Below, piece after piece: positions 28,878 to 29,585 of a DNA stretch of 29,585 bases (the stretch's first letter is position 1; each line of letters begins with the position of its first letter). Below the pieces are notes generated by a model. The model did not search any database, was not told the DNA's origin, and saw only the letters and a program-made list of their open reading frames with translations. The position numbers and the translations under genes are program-made. Source of the stretch: Chrysochromulina tobinii (Eukaryota; Haptophyta; Prymnesiales; Chrysochromulinaceae); assembly GCA_001275005.1 (NCBI GenBank), contig JWZX01003297.1:1-29585 (forward strand), given 5' to 3'.

Positions 28878-29585
28878 TCATGAGCAGTGCAAAGCTGCAT
28901 CCCCCTGCTCGGGTCTGCCCCAGCTGCTCGGTGAGCGTGGACGGACTAATTGGCCGGGTTCGTTGATTGGACGGACTAATTGGCCGGGTTCGTTGATTGG
29001 ACGGACTAATTGGCCGGGTTCGTGAGGGCCTCGGAGGCCGGGTGCGTCCTCGACGAGGATTGTGACAAACTGGGAGGGGGGGAGGGGGGGGGGGTAAATG
29101 TAGAGTTGAGGGTGAGGGTGAGTGTTTAGGGTTCGGGTTAACGTCAGGGGTAACCACCTGCGGCCTGCGCTTCTTGAACCGATGCTCGAGGAGTTGCAGG
29201 TCGAACTGGGCGCGATCTCGCGAGACTCGCAGGTGGAAACTGGCGCTGGCGAGGCGCCGATGGCGACGGTAGCCGCACGCGAGCAGCAAGAGGAGGAGCA
29301 GGGCGACACTCGAGGCGAGGACGGCGGCCACGTCGGGGGGCGACCAAATGGCCGAGATTGGTCCCGAGATCGGCTCGACCGCCGGTTTCGTCATCGACGT
29401 AGAATCGACGGCGTTGCGGTTCGTGGCGGAGGCCGGATCTCCCCCGAGCAGCTCGCACTGGAGATCAGGGAGGGGCACGCTAGTCACGGGGCCCGTGGTA
29501 GCCTGTGAAGACGCAGTTGTGAAGACAGAGGTGTTGGCCCATGCCAGCAGAGGGGCGGGGGGTCGGACGCACGTGTGAATGCGGC
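28878..29585 (-). CDS. Single-pass membrane protein with a 10-residue repeat tail, cut by the right edge (two exons seen)
   Basis: The frame is open to the window edge, so the 5' end is missing. A Ser/Thr-rich extracellular stretch with a Cys precedes a hydrophobic helix (DVAAVLASSVALLLLLLLAC, coded about 29340-29281) and a basic stop GYRRHRR, then a charged cytosolic part (SRDRAQFDLQLLEHRFKKRR). Exon 1 ends at 29158 and joins exon 2 (29069-28878) in phase 0. Exon 2 encodes FVTILVEDAPGLRG, about two and a half copies of the repeat NEPGQLVRPI, and a short polar end. I do not recognise the family. The transmembrane segment, basic stop and the clean splice join support the model. Confidence 0.7.
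28939..29022 (-). repeat. 30-bp tandem repeat encoding NEPGQLVRPI
   Basis: Two full copies and one 24-base partial copy of a unit beginning ggacggactaattggccggg are identical. The unit is a multiple of three and keeps the frame of exon 2. Confidence 0.95.
29070..29157 (-). other. Intron with a long C-tract
   Basis: The donor is CCGCAG|GTGGTT and the acceptor is CCCCTCCCAG|TTT. Length 88 bp, phase 0. The 3' part is a nearly pure pyrimidine tract (G-rich on the + strand at 29071-29094), an unusually strong acceptor tract that could also fold as a G-rich structure in the other strand. Confidence 0.8.

Noticed and set aside
29095-29150. Telomere-like sequence (tttaggg followed by ttcggg)
   Set aside because: Only one TTTAGGG unit is present, with degenerate neighbours, inside an intron. 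It is not a telomeric array.

Overview
The window looks like nuclear DNA of a GC-rich unicellular eukaryote, most likely a protist or microalga; a haptophyte or pelagophyte type genome is my guess and is not proven. The reasons are large eukaryotic multidomain proteins (ferlin-like C2 protein, Kelch/SAM/kinase, EF-hand/PDZ/SAM receptor, U-box, Skp1-like), short GT-AG introns that restore reading frame exactly, dense low-complexity and minisatellite tracts, and no operons or Shine-Dalgarno sites. I saw no tRNA, rRNA, CRISPR array, transposase or viral gene.

Layout. 1-563: tail of an unrecognised + strand gene with a frame break. 855-2846 (-): Skp1-like and F-box-like head fused to 13 BspA-type leucine-rich repeats. 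3267-7182 (-, one intron): 12 Kelch repeats, a SAM domain and a protein kinase with unusual catalytic motifs. 7417-9465 (-): NSUN2/Trm4-type tRNA cytosine-5 methyltransferase. 9731-10963 (+): single-pass membrane protein with a long His/Arg/Ser-rich tail. 11231-12217 (-): DUF547 protein. 12456-16845 (+, one intron): ferlin-like protein with seven C2 domains. 17324-19226 (-, one or two introns): type I membrane protein with an unrecognised ectodomain. 19378-20352 (+): ShK plus prolyl 4-hydroxylase. 20653-21245 (+): U-box gene with a frameshift and no ATG, next to a perfect hairpin. 21615-23344 (-, one intron): unrecognised protein with a weak F-box-like start. 23447-28689 (-): very large receptor-like protein with an NHL propeller, a transmembrane segment, EF hands, a PDZ-like domain and three SAM-like domains. 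28878 to the right edge (-, one intron): another single-pass membrane protein with a 10-residue repeat tail.

Genes are close together. Three pairs are divergent across 150-270 bp (9466-9730, 12218-12455, 19227-19377), which suggests shared promoters. No single pathway links them all, but themes recur: ubiquitin-ligase parts (Skp1/F-box fusion, U-box, a weak F-box), calcium and membrane signalling (C2 protein, EF-hand receptor, Kelch kinase), SAM domains in two genes, and several single-pass membrane proteins with beta-rich ectodomains. The best candidates for something undescribed are the NHL/EF-hand/PDZ/SAM receptor, the Kelch/SAM/kinase protein and the Skp1/F-box/LRR fusion. Gene models that use introns were inferred by hand from splice signals, reading phase and protein continuity; no transcript data were available.
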